In this document: positions 30,608 to 39,023 of the stretch, piece by piece
Layout of the letters: each line of letters opens with the position of its first letter
Position numbering within the stretch: the stretch's first letter is position 1
NCBI RefSeq assembly: GCF_031157275.1
Contig: NZ_JAVIFW010000010.1
Location: forward strand, 124,001 to 188,000
Length of the DNA stretch: 64,000 bases
Source: Streptomyces sp. LHD-70
GTDB lineage: Bacteria; Actinomycetota; Actinomycetes; Streptomycetales; Streptomycetaceae
Direction: 5' to 3'
Program-made: the position numbers and the translations under genes
Notes under the pieces: generated by a model
Told to the model about the DNA's origin: nothing
The model's input: only the letters and a program-made list of their open reading frames with translations
Database searches by the model: none

Positions 30608-31162
30608 TCAATCCTCGAAGTGCGCGTCGAGCACCTCGTCAAGATCCGTGGCCCAGCGCTTCAGGGTCGCCTTGTCCGGGGCCTGGACCTCGGCCGGGTA
30701 GGCGCGGCGCGCGAGGGTGTGGGCGGTGACCGTGAAGCGGCGGCCGAAGCGGGACGTGGAGTGCTCCACGGCGCCGATCTCGTCCCAGTCGAACTCGGCC
30801 TCCTGGTCGTCGAGGCGGAAGCGGAGGCCGGTGCCGTCGACGGTGATGGAGCCGCGGTGGTCGGCGGCTTCGAAGGCGGGGCCTTCGGGCTTGCCCCCGT
30901 CGCCGTCGCCGTCTTCCCCTTCCTCGTGAGCCTCGGGCTCGTCGTCGGCCCCGTCAGCCCCGTCGGCCTCCGTGGCGTCGGCGGCTTCGGTCTCGTTCGC
31001 TGCGGCCTGTTCCTCGTCCTGCTCGGGCTCGGTCGCGGACGCGGGCTCGACGGGGGCGTCGGCGTCCTCGGTCACCACGGGCTTCGACGGGGTGATGCCG
31101 GGGATGAAGCCCGGGTCCGTCGACGCGGCGTGCACGTGCAGGGGAGCGGCGTTCTCGTCCAT
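30608..31162 (-). CDS. Acidic-tailed PH-like protein of unknown function
   Basis: A 184-residue cytosolic protein. Residues about 35-100 are a long Glu/Asp/Ala-rich, probably disordered tract (NETEAADATEADGADGADDE). The C-terminal 85 residues resemble a bacterial PH-like beta fold (GSITVDGTGLRFRLDDQEAEFDWDEIGAVEHS). The ATG at 31162 is used; a GTG four codons earlier (31174) is also possible. It lies 77 bases after the MscS gene on the same strand. Function is unknown. Confidence 0.7.
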   Translation of the reverse strand: MDENAAPLHVHAASTDPGFIPGITPSKPVVTEDADAPVEPASATEPEQDEEQAAANETEAADATEADGADGADDEPEAHEEGEDGDGDGGKPEGPAFEAADHRGSITVDGTGLRFRLDDQEAEFDWDEIGAVEHSTSRFGRRFTVTAHTLARRAYPAEVQAPDKATLKRWATDLDEVLDAHFED

Positions 31163-31239
31163 GCGCTTTTCCACGGTGCGCAGTATGGCCGATGGACCTG
31201 TGCCCGTGACCACCCGGACCCGCCACAGTGCGACCGGAG

Positions 31240-32331
31240 TCAGGAAACCGGCGCGCCGTTCCCCCGCTGGAGGGGGATCGCGGCGGCGTCGAGCGGCGCG
31301 GAGCCCTCCTGCTGGAGTGCGACGGTGCGCGTCGGGGCGGGGACGCGGATGCCCTCGGCGCGGTAGCGCTGGTGCAGGCGCTTGATGAACTCGTGCTTGA
31401 TTCTGTACTGGTCGCTGAACTCGCCGACGCCCAGGATCACCGTGAAGCCGATCCGCGAGTCGCCGAACGTGTGGAAGCGGACGGCCGGTTCGTGCGCCGG
31501 GTCGGCGCCCTCGACCCCGGCCATCACCTCGGCCACGACCTCGACCGTGACCTTCTCGACGTGCTCCAGGTCGCTGTCGTACCCGACGCCGACCTGGACG
31601 AGGATCGTCAGCTGCTGTTCCGGCCGGGTGTAGTTGGTCATGTTGGTGCCGGACAGCTGGGCGTTGGGGATGATCACGAGGTTGTTGGAGAGGTTGCGCA
31701 CCACGGTGTTGCGCCAGTTGATGTCGACGACATAGCCCTCCTCGCCGCTGCTCAGCCGGATGTAGTCGCCCGGCTGCACGGTCTTCGACGCGAGGATGTG
31801 CACGCCCGCGAACAGGTTGGCGAGCGTGTCCTGGAGGGCGAGCGCGACGGCCAGACCCCCCACGCCGAGCGCGGTGATCAGCGGCGCGATGGAGACGCCG
31901 AGGGTCTCCAGGACGACCAGGAGGCCGATGGCGATGACCACGACCCGCGTGATGTTCACGAAGATCGTGGCCGAACCCGCGACGCCCGTACGGGACTGCG
32001 TGACCGACTGCACCGCGCCCGTGATCACCCGGGCCACGATCAGCGTGGCGACCAGGATGAGCAGCGCGCTCAGCGACCGGTTCACGACCGTCCGCACTGA
32101 GGCTGTCAGCGGCAGCGCCGCCGCACCGGCGGCCGCCCCCGCTATCGCCGCCGCCCACGGCGCGAGCGTGCGCAGCGCGGCCACCAGCACGTCGTCCCCG
32201 CGCCACCGGGTGCGCACCACGTGCCGGCCGAGCCAGCGCAGCAGGAGCCGCAGCAGCAGCCCGGCGGCGATGCCCGCGGCGAGCGCGACGACGGCGAGGA
32301 GCGCGTCGTGCGCGGTGAGGTCCCGGCTCAT
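31240..32331 (-). CDS. Small-conductance mechanosensitive channel (MscS family)
   Basis: A 363-residue channel protein. Three hydrophobic N-terminal segments precede the MscS pore helix ALGVGGLAVALALQDTLANLFAGVHI and the beta domain (TVQPGDYIRLSSGEEGYVVDINWRNT, NNLVIIPNAQLSGT). The soluble C-terminus is complete. It should open under membrane tension on osmotic downshift. The ATG at 32331 has only a weak ribosome site. The 278-base region upstream of it contains a G-rich heptamer repeat near 32538-32567 but no gene. Confidence 0.88.
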   Translation of the reverse strand: MSRDLTAHDALLAVVALAAGIAAGLLLRLLLRWLGRHVVRTRWRGDDVLVAALRTLAPWAAAIAGAAAGAAALPLTASVRTVVNRSLSALLILVATLIVARVITGAVQSVTQSRTGVAGSATIFVNITRVVVIAIGLLVVLETLGVSIAPLITALGVGGLAVALALQDTLANLFAGVHILASKTVQPGDYIRLSSGEEGYVVDINWRNTVVRNLSNNLVIIPNAQLSGTNMTNYTRPEQQLTILVQVGVGYDSDLEHVEKVTVEVVAEVMAGVEGADPAHEPAVRFHTFGDSRIGFTVILGVGEFSDQYRIKHEFIKRLHQRYRAEGIRVPAPTRTVALQQEGSAPLDAAAIPLQRGNGAPVS

Positions 32332-32609
32332 CGGGCACCGCCCGGGTCGGTCACGAGGCCCACGTGCTTGCTCAACTGGTCACCTGCTCGTCTCTCGGCT
32401 GCGCCTGCGTGTCTCCGGTACGGACAGGCCCGTACGACCGGGTCGCACGCATGTGCCGGAAACGTGTGCATCAGGTGCCGGACGTACGGACGGGCCGGGG
32501 AGACAAGGCGTCATCCTGCCGTATCCGTACGGGGGTTGAGACGCGGGGGCCGGGGGCCGGGGGCCGGGGTCCGGCTGGGTCGCCGGGCCCCGGCCGGGGA
32601 GCCGCAGGG

Positions 32610-34679
32610 TCAGGCCGTGCGGATCGCCGGGTCGCTCACGCCCGGCTTGCCCGTTTCCACGTGTCCGGCGAAGCGGCGCAGGAACGTCGCGTCGGTCTCG
32701 GACGTCACGGACACGTCGTACCAGCGCTTGCCCGCCGCGAGGTCGACGGTGTGCTTCACCGTCTTGCCCGCCGCCACCGTGAAGGTCTCGCCGGGGCCGC
32801 CGTACGCGTCGGTCAGGCGCAGGCGGGCCTCGGCGGTGCCCGTGTTGGTGAGGGTCAGGGCGAGGGTGCCGTCGGCGGTGACATGGCGGGCGGTGACCTC
32901 GGGTCCAGCGGCCTTGCCGGGGCCCTTGAACGCCCGCAGGAAGCCGTTCGGGCCGTGCACCGTCAGGTCGTGCGCGTCGTCGGAGTGCTCCGAGTTCCAG
33001 GTGTCCGAGAGCGTCTTGCCCGCCTCGGTGGTGTACGTCCAGGGGCCGTCCGTGCGGTTGCCGGAGCGGACGTGGAAGGTGCCGCCGGCCTTCGCGCCCG
33101 CGCTGAACGTCAGCGTGTAGCGCCCGGAGGCCGGGGTGGCGGCGCCGTCCACGTGCGGGGCGTACGGCAGCGGGCGCGTGGGCCGCGAACCGGCCTCCTG
33201 GACCGGGAGTTGCGGCTGGGCCGGGGGCTTCGGTACGTAGCTGTCGTGGCGCTCGTTGTCCGGCGGGCGGTAGCCGTCCGTGCCGGGCAGCTCGGCCGGG
33301 TCCGTGTCCTTCAGGCCGAAGTCGAAGGCCGAGGTCAGGTCGCCGCAGATGGCCTTGCGCCAGGGCGAGATATTCGGCTCGGCCACGCCGAAGCGGCGCT
33401 CCATGAACCGCACGATCGAGGTGTGGTCGAAGGTCTCGGAGCAGACGTAGCCGCCCGTCGACCACGGCGAGACGACCAGCATCGGCACGCGCTGCCCGAG
33501 CCCGTAGGGGCCGGCTCCGTAGCCGAGGCCGCCCTTGAAGAAGTCCAGGCTCGTGTCGACCGTCGACAGGCCCTGATCGGCGTCGGCCGGCGGGTACGGC
33601 GGCACCACGTGGTCGAAGTAGCCGTCGTTCTCGTCGTAGGTGATGAACAGGGCCGTCTTCGCCCACACCTCGGGGTTGGAGGTGAGCGCGTCGAGGACCT
33701 GCGAGATGTACCAAGCCCCGTAGTTAGCGGGCCAGTTGGGGTGCTCGGTGAACGCCTCGGGCGCGGCGATCCAGGAGATCTTCGGCAGCTGCCCGGCCTT
33801 CACGTCGGCCTTGAGCTGGTCGAAGAGGCCGTCGCCCGCCTTCACGTTCGTGCCGGTGCGGGCCTTGTCGTAGAGCGGGTCGCCGGGCCCCGCGTTGCGG
33901 TACTTGTTGAAGTAGAGCAGCGAGTTGTCGCCGTAGTTGCCCCGGTAGGCGTCGTCGATCCAGCCCCAGCCGCCGTCCGCGTCCAGGCCGTCGCCGATGT
34001 CCTGGTACACCTTCCAGGAGACTCCGGCCGCTTCCAGACGCTCCGGGTACGTCGTCCAGTCGTACCCCGCCTCCTGGTTGCCGAGCACAGGTCCGCCGCC
34101 CTGGCCGTCGTTGCCGGTGTGGCCCGAGAACATGTAGTAGCGGTTGGGGTCGGTGGCCCCGATGAACGAGCAGTGGTATGCGTCGCAGACGGTGAACGCG
34201 TCGGCGAGCGCGTAGTGGAACGGGATGTCCTGGCGCGTCAGATGGGCCATCGTGCCCGCCGACTTGGCCGGGATCCACTGGTCGTACCGCCCGTTGTTCC
34301 AGGCCTTGTGGCCGCCCGCCCAGTCGTGGTCGAGGCCCGCGATGAACTGCATGCCGAGGTCCTCCGCGTCCGGGTGATACGGGAGCACCTCCTTGCCGCC
34401 GTCCGGCTGGTGGAACACGGACTTGCCGCTCGGCAGCGTCACCGGGCGCGGGTCGCCGAAGCCGCGGACGCCCTTGAGCGCGCCGAAGTAGTGGTCGAAG
34501 GACCGGTTCTCCTGCATCAGGACCACGATGTGCTCGACGTCGTCGACGGTTCCGGTGCGGCGGGCGGCGGGGATGGCCGCGGCCCGCGCGATGCTGCCGG
34601 ACAGGGCGGCCGCGCCCGCGGTGGCGCCCGCGAACTGCAGGAAACGGCGGCGGTTGAGTTCGGGCTTGGGTGGGGTCAT
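32610..34679 (-). CDS. plcN: Secreted phosphocholine-preferring phospholipase C
   Basis: A 689-residue exported phosphoesterase of the non-haemolytic/haemolytic PlcN-PlcH group. It carries a Tat signal (NRRRFLQFAGATAGAAALSG), the catalytic segment EHIVVLMQENRSFDHYFGALKG, metal-site parts near TYDENDGYFDHVVPP and HTSIVRFMERRFGV, and two C-terminal immunoglobulin-like DUF756 domains from about residue 490. It would hydrolyse phosphatidylcholine or sphingomyelin outside the cell, giving phosphocholine. That makes it a possible feeder for the choline locus 3 kb away. The start at 34679 gives a proper signal peptide; the frame to 34727 does not. The symbol marks the family, not a proven orthologue. 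Confidence 0.87.
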   Translation of the reverse strand: MTPPKPELNRRRFLQFAGATAGAAALSGSIARAAAIPAARRTGTVDDVEHIVVLMQENRSFDHYFGALKGVRGFGDPRPVTLPSGKSVFHQPDGGKEVLPYHPDAEDLGMQFIAGLDHDWAGGHKAWNNGRYDQWIPAKSAGTMAHLTRQDIPFHYALADAFTVCDAYHCSFIGATDPNRYYMFSGHTGNDGQGGGPVLGNQEAGYDWTTYPERLEAAGVSWKVYQDIGDGLDADGGWGWIDDAYRGNYGDNSLLYFNKYRNAGPGDPLYDKARTGTNVKAGDGLFDQLKADVKAGQLPKISWIAAPEAFTEHPNWPANYGAWYISQVLDALTSNPEVWAKTALFITYDENDGYFDHVVPPYPPADADQGLSTVDTSLDFFKGGLGYGAGPYGLGQRVPMLVVSPWSTGGYVCSETFDHTSIVRFMERRFGVAEPNISPWRKAICGDLTSAFDFGLKDTDPAELPGTDGYRPPDNERHDSYVPKPPAQPQLPVQEAGSRPTRPLPYAPHVDGAATPASGRYTLTFSAGAKAGGTFHVRSGNRTDGPWTYTTEAGKTLSDTWNSEHSDDAHDLTVHGPNGFLRAFKGPGKAAGPEVTARHVTADGTLALTLTNTGTAEARLRLTDAYGGPGETFTVAAGKTVKHTVDLAAGKRWYDVSVTSETDATFLRRFAGHVETGKPGVSDPAIRTA

Positions 34680-34795
34680 GAGTGGGGGGACCTCTGCCGG
34701 GGTCGGGAACTTGTTCGGACAAGTCAAGTGGAGTGGCAGAAGAGGGTCCAGGTCAAGAGGCTGGGGGATGGCGGTTGTGTGACCAGTTGATTGGC

Positions 34796-34925
34796 GTCCT
34801 TGCGTGCGGGTGCGGGTGCGGGTGCGGGTGTGTGCGTGTGCGTGTGGCGGTGCGAGTCGGGTGGCGGTGCTTGTGCGAGGGGCGGTGCGGGTGCGCTGGG
34901 GTGGCGGTGGGTGCGCGTCAGGGGT
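34796..34925. repeat. GTGCGG microsatellite-like tract
   Basis: A low-complexity run built of GTGCGG, GTGTGC and GGTGGC units, with four consecutive GTGCGG-type copies near 34802-34826. It fills the gap between the phospholipase C start and the end of the NAD-kinase-like gene. No gene or clear hairpin is seen in it. Confidence 0.7.
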
Positions 34926-34934
34926 GCGCCGGTG

Positions 34935-36011
34935 TCAACCGGCCAGGTGCAGCGCCGTGTCCGCGACCCCGATCCGCACCGTCTGACCCCAGGTGAGGTC
35001 GAGCGCGTCGCCCTCCATGCCGTCCCCGAAGGCCACGAGCCGCTCCGACTCCACGGTCAGCCGCAGCGCCTCACCGGACCCGAGCAGCCCCTCGACCCGC
35101 GCCGTCCCGGTCGCCGGGGACGGCCAGGCCTCGCGCACGAACCACGCCAACTGCCGTTCCGTGGGCGTCGGCAGGGCGAGCCCGCCGCCGCGCTGCAGCC
35201 ACAGGGAACGCAGCCAGCCGGTGGCGCCGGTGCCGGTGCCGACGAGCACTCCGGAGGAGGCCTGCGGCTCCGCGGGCTCGCCCTCCGCATCGGGGGCTAG
35301 GTCGTGTCCGTAAAGTCCCGTCGTCCGCCCGGAGGGCGGGCCCTGCGGCGTCTGGTGCGTGCTCTCGGCGTGCCGGGCGCAGGCCCTCGTACTGGATGTA
35401 CTTGGGCCTTCGCCCGGTGCGGCGAGAGTGCGTGCCAGGCGTCGCGGGGCAGGCGGGACTTTACGGACACGGCCTAGGCGGTAGCGGGCGGTCTGGTGGC
35501 CGGGCGGGCCCAGGTAGATCTCGTTGAGCGCGAGCAGCCGCTGGGTGTCGTCGGCGACGGCCGCGACCATCGTCAACGCCTCCCGCGCGGACCGCCCGGA
35601 GGCCGCGGCGGGCAGCAACTTCCGCGCGTCGGCGGCCCGATGGCGTACGAGCACACCCGGGTTGCGGCCCGGGTCGGTGTCGATGCCGACGACCGGCTGC
35701 CCGTCGAGATACTTCGCCGCGTTGGCCACCAGACCGTCCTGGCCGACCACCACCACGACGTCCTCGGGCCCGAACAGGAACCGGTCCAGATCGGCCCGCT
35801 CGACCCGCGCCTGCCGCCAGCTCGCCGGGACGGCGGCGGCCACCTCGGCGAGCGCCCGCAGGGTCCGGTGGTGCCGCTCGGCGACCTCGGCGATGTCCCG
35901 GCCGCGCGAGCCGAGGAAGTACGCGGCCTGCCCGTGCGTGCCGTGCCGGGCGAGCAACTCCTCGTACTCGGTGGTGCGGTGGACCAGGACGGCGCGGGGT
36001 GCGAGGCTCAT
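34935..36011 (-). CDS. NAD-kinase-like protein carrying a 59-residue MITE-encoded insert
   Basis: A 358-residue protein of the ATP-NAD kinase fold. C-terminal features are clear: NEIYLGPPGHQTARYRL, then SSGVLVGTGTGATGWLRSL. The N-terminal nucleotide motif is altered: GGDGT is replaced by GQDGL (VVVVGQDGLVANAAKYL), so classical NAD kinase activity is doubtful. About residues 179-237 (GRVRKVPPAP to GLYGHDL) are encoded by an inserted element of 177 bases that preserves the frame. Without it the protein would be 299 residues, the usual length. It lies 14 bases after an SPFH gene, so the two form an operon. The start at 36011 has a weak A-rich ribosome site. Confidence 0.82.
   Translation of the reverse strand: MSLAPRAVLVHRTTEYEELLARHGTHGQAAYFLGSRGRDIAEVAERHHRTLRALAEVAAAVPASWRQARVERADLDRFLFGPEDVVVVVGQDGLVANAAKYLDGQPVVGIDTDPGRNPGVLVRHRAADARKLLPAAASGRSAREALTMVAAVADDTQRLLALNEIYLGPPGHQTARYRLGRVRKVPPAPRRLARTLAAPGEGPSTSSTRACARHAESTHQTPQGPPSGRTTGLYGHDLAPDAEGEPAEPQASSGVLVGTGTGATGWLRSLWLQRGGGLALPTPTERQLAWFVREAWPSPATGTARVEGLLGSGEALRLTVESERLVAFGDGMEGDALDLTWGQTVRIGVADTALHLAG
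35297..35477. mobile_element. MITE-like element inserted in the NAD-kinase-like gene
   Basis: Terminal inverted repeats AGGTCGTGTCCGTAAAGTCCCG (left, from 35299) and AGGCCGTGTCCGTAAAGTCCCG (right, complement) differ at one base. They are bounded by CTAG at 35297-35300 and 35474-35477, a likely 4-base target duplication as made by IS5-family transposases. There is no transposase gene; the element is about 173 bases. Element plus one CTAG is 177 bases, so the host frame is kept, and no stop occurs on the coding strand. Its subterminal sequence is shared with the element at 63185-63261. Confidence 0.8.
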
Positions 36012-36025
36012 TTTTTTCTGATGTC

Positions 36026-37066
36026 TCACTGTGTCATCGAACGGGCAGGGGTACCGGTGCCGGGCGCCGGGTGCGTGGTGCCGAGCCGCTCCAGGAACCC
36101 CGTCAGGACGTCCGGCGAGATCGTCAGGCTGTCGATGCGCGGCAGGTTCTCGGCGAGCCGGCCCGCGTTGAGGGCGGTCAGCGTGGCCGCGTCCACCTCG
36201 GCGTGCGCCCGCAGCCACGCGGTCTGCGCGTGCGCCCGGGCCTCGCCGACGGTACGGGCGGCGGCCGCCTCCGCCTCGGCGAGCCGTACCTTCCGGGCGG
36301 CCTCGGCGGTGCTCCGCACCTCGTCGGCGGAGGCGTTCTCCTCGGCCTCGCGCCGTGCGTTGGTGCCGCGCTGCTCCACCAACTGCTCCTCCCTGCGCGC
36401 GAGTTCGATCCGGCTCGCCAACTCGTTCTCGGCGATGGCCCGTTCCCGCTCCACAGCCACGGCCCGCCGCTCGTACGTGGCCCGGTCCGCCTCCTGCTGG
36501 ATCTCCTCGCGCGCCGGGGTGCGCAGCGCCCGCTCCACGTCGGCCTCCGGCCGGATCGCGACGACCCGCACCGCGACCAGCTCGATCCCGGTCGCGGGCA
36601 GCCGCGGCTCCCGGCCGAGTCCGGTGGTGATCCGTTCCCGTACCGCGTTGACGCCGTCGACGAGCGCGGCCGACAGGGCGGTACGGGCGAGCACGTCCAG
36701 GGCGTGCTGCTGCGCGGTCTCGGTGAGCAGCGTCGCCAACTGCTCCAGCGGGGCGCCGCGCCACTGCCCGGTGTCCGGGTCCACGGAGAAGTCGAGCCGC
36801 CCGGCGGCCGCGGCGGGGTCGCTGATCCGGTACGTGACAGTGGCCTGCACGGTGACGTCCTGGAAGTCGGAGGTGCGGGCGTGGAACGCCATCTCCAACT
36901 CCCGGTCGTTCACGGGCACTTCGGAGAGCGCTGCGCTCAGTGAGCGGTACCAGAAGCTCAGCCCCGGCCCGTCGTGCACGAGCTTGCCGCCCCGGTGGTG
37001 CCGGATGTGGGCGGTCGGCGCGGAGCGCAGGTGGCGCCAGCCGAGACGCCGGGTGATGTCGGCCAT
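36026..37066 (-). CDS. SPFH/Band 7 domain protein
   Basis: A 346-residue SPFH-family protein. The Band 7 domain occupies about residues 15-190 (VHDGPGLSFWYRSLSAALSEVPVNDRELEM, VTVQATVTYRISDP). A long charged coiled coil follows (REEIQQEADRATYERRAVAVERERAIAENELASR to about 280). No clear membrane anchor is visible, unlike many SPFH proteins. The start at 37066 follows AGGGGGG. It is coupled to the NAD-kinase-like gene 14 bases downstream. Likely a membrane-associated scaffold; partner unknown. Confidence 0.82.
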   Translation of the reverse strand: MADITRRLGWRHLRSAPTAHIRHHRGGKLVHDGPGLSFWYRSLSAALSEVPVNDRELEMAFHARTSDFQDVTVQATVTYRISDPAAAAGRLDFSVDPDTGQWRGAPLEQLATLLTETAQQHALDVLARTALSAALVDGVNAVRERITTGLGREPRLPATGIELVAVRVVAIRPEADVERALRTPAREEIQQEADRATYERRAVAVERERAIAENELASRIELARREEQLVEQRGTNARREAEENASADEVRSTAEAARKVRLAEAEAAAARTVGEARAHAQTAWLRAHAEVDAATLTALNAGRLAENLPRIDSLTISPDVLTGFLERLGTTHPAPGTGTPARSMTQ

Positions 37067-37533
37067 GGGGTCCCCCCTGGGGTTGGGCGAGGCTCTGCAG
37101 CCGCCTTCGTGTATGGGGCACTGTGAGATTTGTATTGGTCACTACGACCATAAAGAAGGAGGCGGTTTTCGTCAAGGAGACGAAAGGGGGTGGGGGGAAG
37201 GGGGCGCCCGTCCGGCAGGCCGCCGCCGGACGGGCGCGGTCGGCCCTCCTCGCAGGTGGAGGGGAGCGAGGAGGGCCGCGCTCCGGAAACGCGTCGGTCG
37301 GCTGGCTCACCGACAAGCCAGCCGACCGGCACGTTCCGTACCCGCCCATCCTGCCCGCGCCGTGCGGCTCCCGGCGCCCGTGGCCCCGTCCTCCGTATAC
37401 CGAAAATCCGGCGGAGGCGTGCGGTCTCCGTATACCGAGCGCGTGCGCACCCGGCAGGCGGGACGTGCGCACCCGGCAGGCGGGAGGGGAGTCGGCGGCG
37501 GCCGAGATGGGTGCGCATAGCATCGGTCTCCCT
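37067..37533. promoter_or_regulatory. Divergent gap with a string of perfect hairpins
   Basis: This 467-base gap between SPFH and TauE/SafE starts holds no convincing gene. It contains four hairpins in a row: TTTCGTC/GACGAAA (37167-37185); a 13-bp stem at 37204-37216 with 37225-37237; a 13-bp stem at 37241-37253 with 37266-37278; and a 13-bp stem at 37295-37307 with 37316-37328. Short direct repeats follow: CTCCGTATACCGA near 37391 and 37426, and GCACCCGGCAGGCGGGA near 37447 and 37469. It may hold terminators, an RNA, or protein-binding sites. Confidence 0.6.
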
Positions 37534-38334
37534 ATGGACACCCTCACCCTGTGGGAGCTGGCCGCTCTCGCCTTCGCCTCGGCCCTCGTCGGCTTCTCCA
37601 AGACCGCAGTCAGCGGCGCCAATACGGTCAGCCTCGCGATCTTCGCGGCCGTGCTGCCCGCACGCGAGTCGACCGGCGTGCTGCTGCCGATCCTCATCGC
37701 GGGCGATGTGCTCGCCGTGCTCACCTACCGACGGCACGCGCACTGGCCCACGCTGTGGCGGCTCTTCCCGGCCGTGGCGCTCGGCGTGCTCGTCGGCGTG
37801 GTCTTCATGATGTGGGCGGACGACGCGGCCGTACGGACGTCGATCGGCGCGATCCTGCTGCTGATGGCGAGCGTCACGATGGCCCGGCGGCGCGGGACGG
37901 CCAAGGCCGCCAAGGAAGTGGGGGACGAGGACGCGGAGGGGGCGTCCTCGGTGGGCTCGTCCTCGGCGGGCTCGCGGGCCGGGCGGATCAAGGCCCGCTC
38001 GTACGGTGTGCTCGGCGGTTTCACGACGATGGTCGCCAACGCGGGCGGCCCCGTGATGTCCCTCTACCTGCTCTCCGCGGGCTTCCGGAAGCTCGGCTTC
38101 CTGGGCACATCGGCCTGGTTCTTCCTCATCGTCAACACCTTCAAGGTCCCCTTCAGCGTGGGCCTCGGCCTGATCGACGCCCGCTCGCTGCTGCTCGACG
38201 CCGCGATGCTGCTCTTCGTCGTGCCCGGCGCGTACCTCGGCAAGCGGTGCGTGGACCGTATCGACCAGCGGCTCTTCGAACGCCTGGTGATCGGCGCGAC
38301 GATTCTGGGCGGGCTGCAGTTGCTGCTGCGCTGA
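37534..38334 (+). CDS. TauE/SafE-family anion exporter
   Basis: A 266-residue membrane protein of about eight helices, in two repeats joined by a hydrophilic Ser/Gly/Glu-rich loop (residues about 120-150). Family motifs include VGFSKTAVSGANTVSLAIFA in the first half and GVLGGFTTMVANAGGPVMSLYLL in the second. The family moves sulfite, sulfoacetate or other organosulfur anions across the membrane. The ATG at 37534 lies 10 bases after TAGCAT, suggesting a leaderless message; an in-frame ATG at 37507 is less likely. Substrate is not inferable from neighbours. Confidence 0.82.
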   Translation: MDTLTLWELAALAFASALVGFSKTAVSGANTVSLAIFAAVLPARESTGVLLPILIAGDVLAVLTYRRHAHWPTLWRLFPAVALGVLVGVVFMMWADDAAVRTSIGAILLLMASVTMARRRGTAKAAKEVGDEDAEGASSVGSSSAGSRAGRIKARSYGVLGGFTTMVANAGGPVMSLYLLSAGFRKLGFLGTSAWFFLIVNTFKVPFSVGLGLIDARSLLLDAAMLLFVVPGAYLGKRCVDRIDQRLFERLVIGATILGGLQLLLR

Positions 38335-38387
38335 GCAGGCAGGGCGGGCGGGTCGGTGCTCGCGGAGCAGCCGCTACGATCCAGGCC

Positions 38388-38936
38388 ATGAGCGCATCTG
38401 ATCAAGAGCGGGACGAGCAGCGGGAGCCCGAGCAGACGAAGGTTCCCGCTGGTGGGAGCGGTGGGAGCGGTGGGGCTGGGGAGGGCGGGGAGAGCGGTGC
38501 GAGCGGGGATGTCGCGCCCGAGTCCCGGCAGGCGACCGCCGCGCCCACGCTCGACGAGGGGGAGCCGGTCGACGACGGCGCGGAGTCCGAGGAACCGGAC
38601 GAAGGCGGCGCGGAGTCCGAGGAACTGGACGAAAACGGCGCGGAGTTCGAGGAGCCGGACGACGACGCCGAGCCCCGGTCCGGGCTCGCCCCGCGCCAGG
38701 CCCGCCGCCTGCGCATAGCCGCCGCCTCCCTCCTCATGGCCGCCGCCGCGGCCGTCCTCGCCGTACGTCTCGCGAGCCGCTCATCGGTCCTGGTCGTCGG
38801 CGTGTACGGCCTGTTGCTCATCCTCTGCGGCATCGTCATCGAGCTCAGCCGCCGCGGCCGTACCCGGCTGGGCAGTTGGGTGCTCGGCACGGGCCTGATC
38901 GCCGCACTCCTCGCGGACTGGCGCCTGCTGCCCTGA
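38388..38936 (+). CDS. Acidic-repeat membrane protein, unknown function
   Basis: A 182-residue protein. The N-terminal ~105 residues are hydrophilic and strongly acidic. They include three copies of a ten-residue unit (GAESEEPDEG, GAESEELDEN, GAEFEEPDDD) encoded by a 30-base tandem repeat at about 38578-38667. Two or three hydrophobic helices follow (AAASLLMAAAAAVLAVRLA, VLVVGVYGLLLILCGIVIEL). TACGAT lies 7 bases before the ATG, so a leaderless transcript is likely. No known function is recognised. Confidence 0.75.
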   Translation: MSASDQERDEQREPEQTKVPAGGSGGSGGAGEGGESGASGDVAPESRQATAAPTLDEGEPVDDGAESEEPDEGGAESEELDENGAEFEEPDDDAEPRSGLAPRQARRLRIAAASLLMAAAAAVLAVRLASRSSVLVVGVYGLLLILCGIVIELSRRGRTRLGSWVLGTGLIAALLADWRLLP

Positions 38937-39023
38937 GGCCGAAGCGCTCGCCGGCGGGACTGCTGCTGCGGCGGCTCGGAACCGCCACTGCCGCCGCGAC
39001 CTGACAGCCTCTGTTGCCGCCCC

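Noticed and set aside
37123..37533. Extension of the TauE/SafE protein through the hairpin region
   Set aside because: The added 137 residues have no similarity to the family, and the frame runs across four hairpins. The membrane protein begins naturally at 37534.
34935..37724. One continuous 929-codon minus frame covering the NAD-kinase-like gene and beyond
   Set aside because: The upstream part overlaps the SPFH gene in another frame and has no domain. The real gene starts at 36011.
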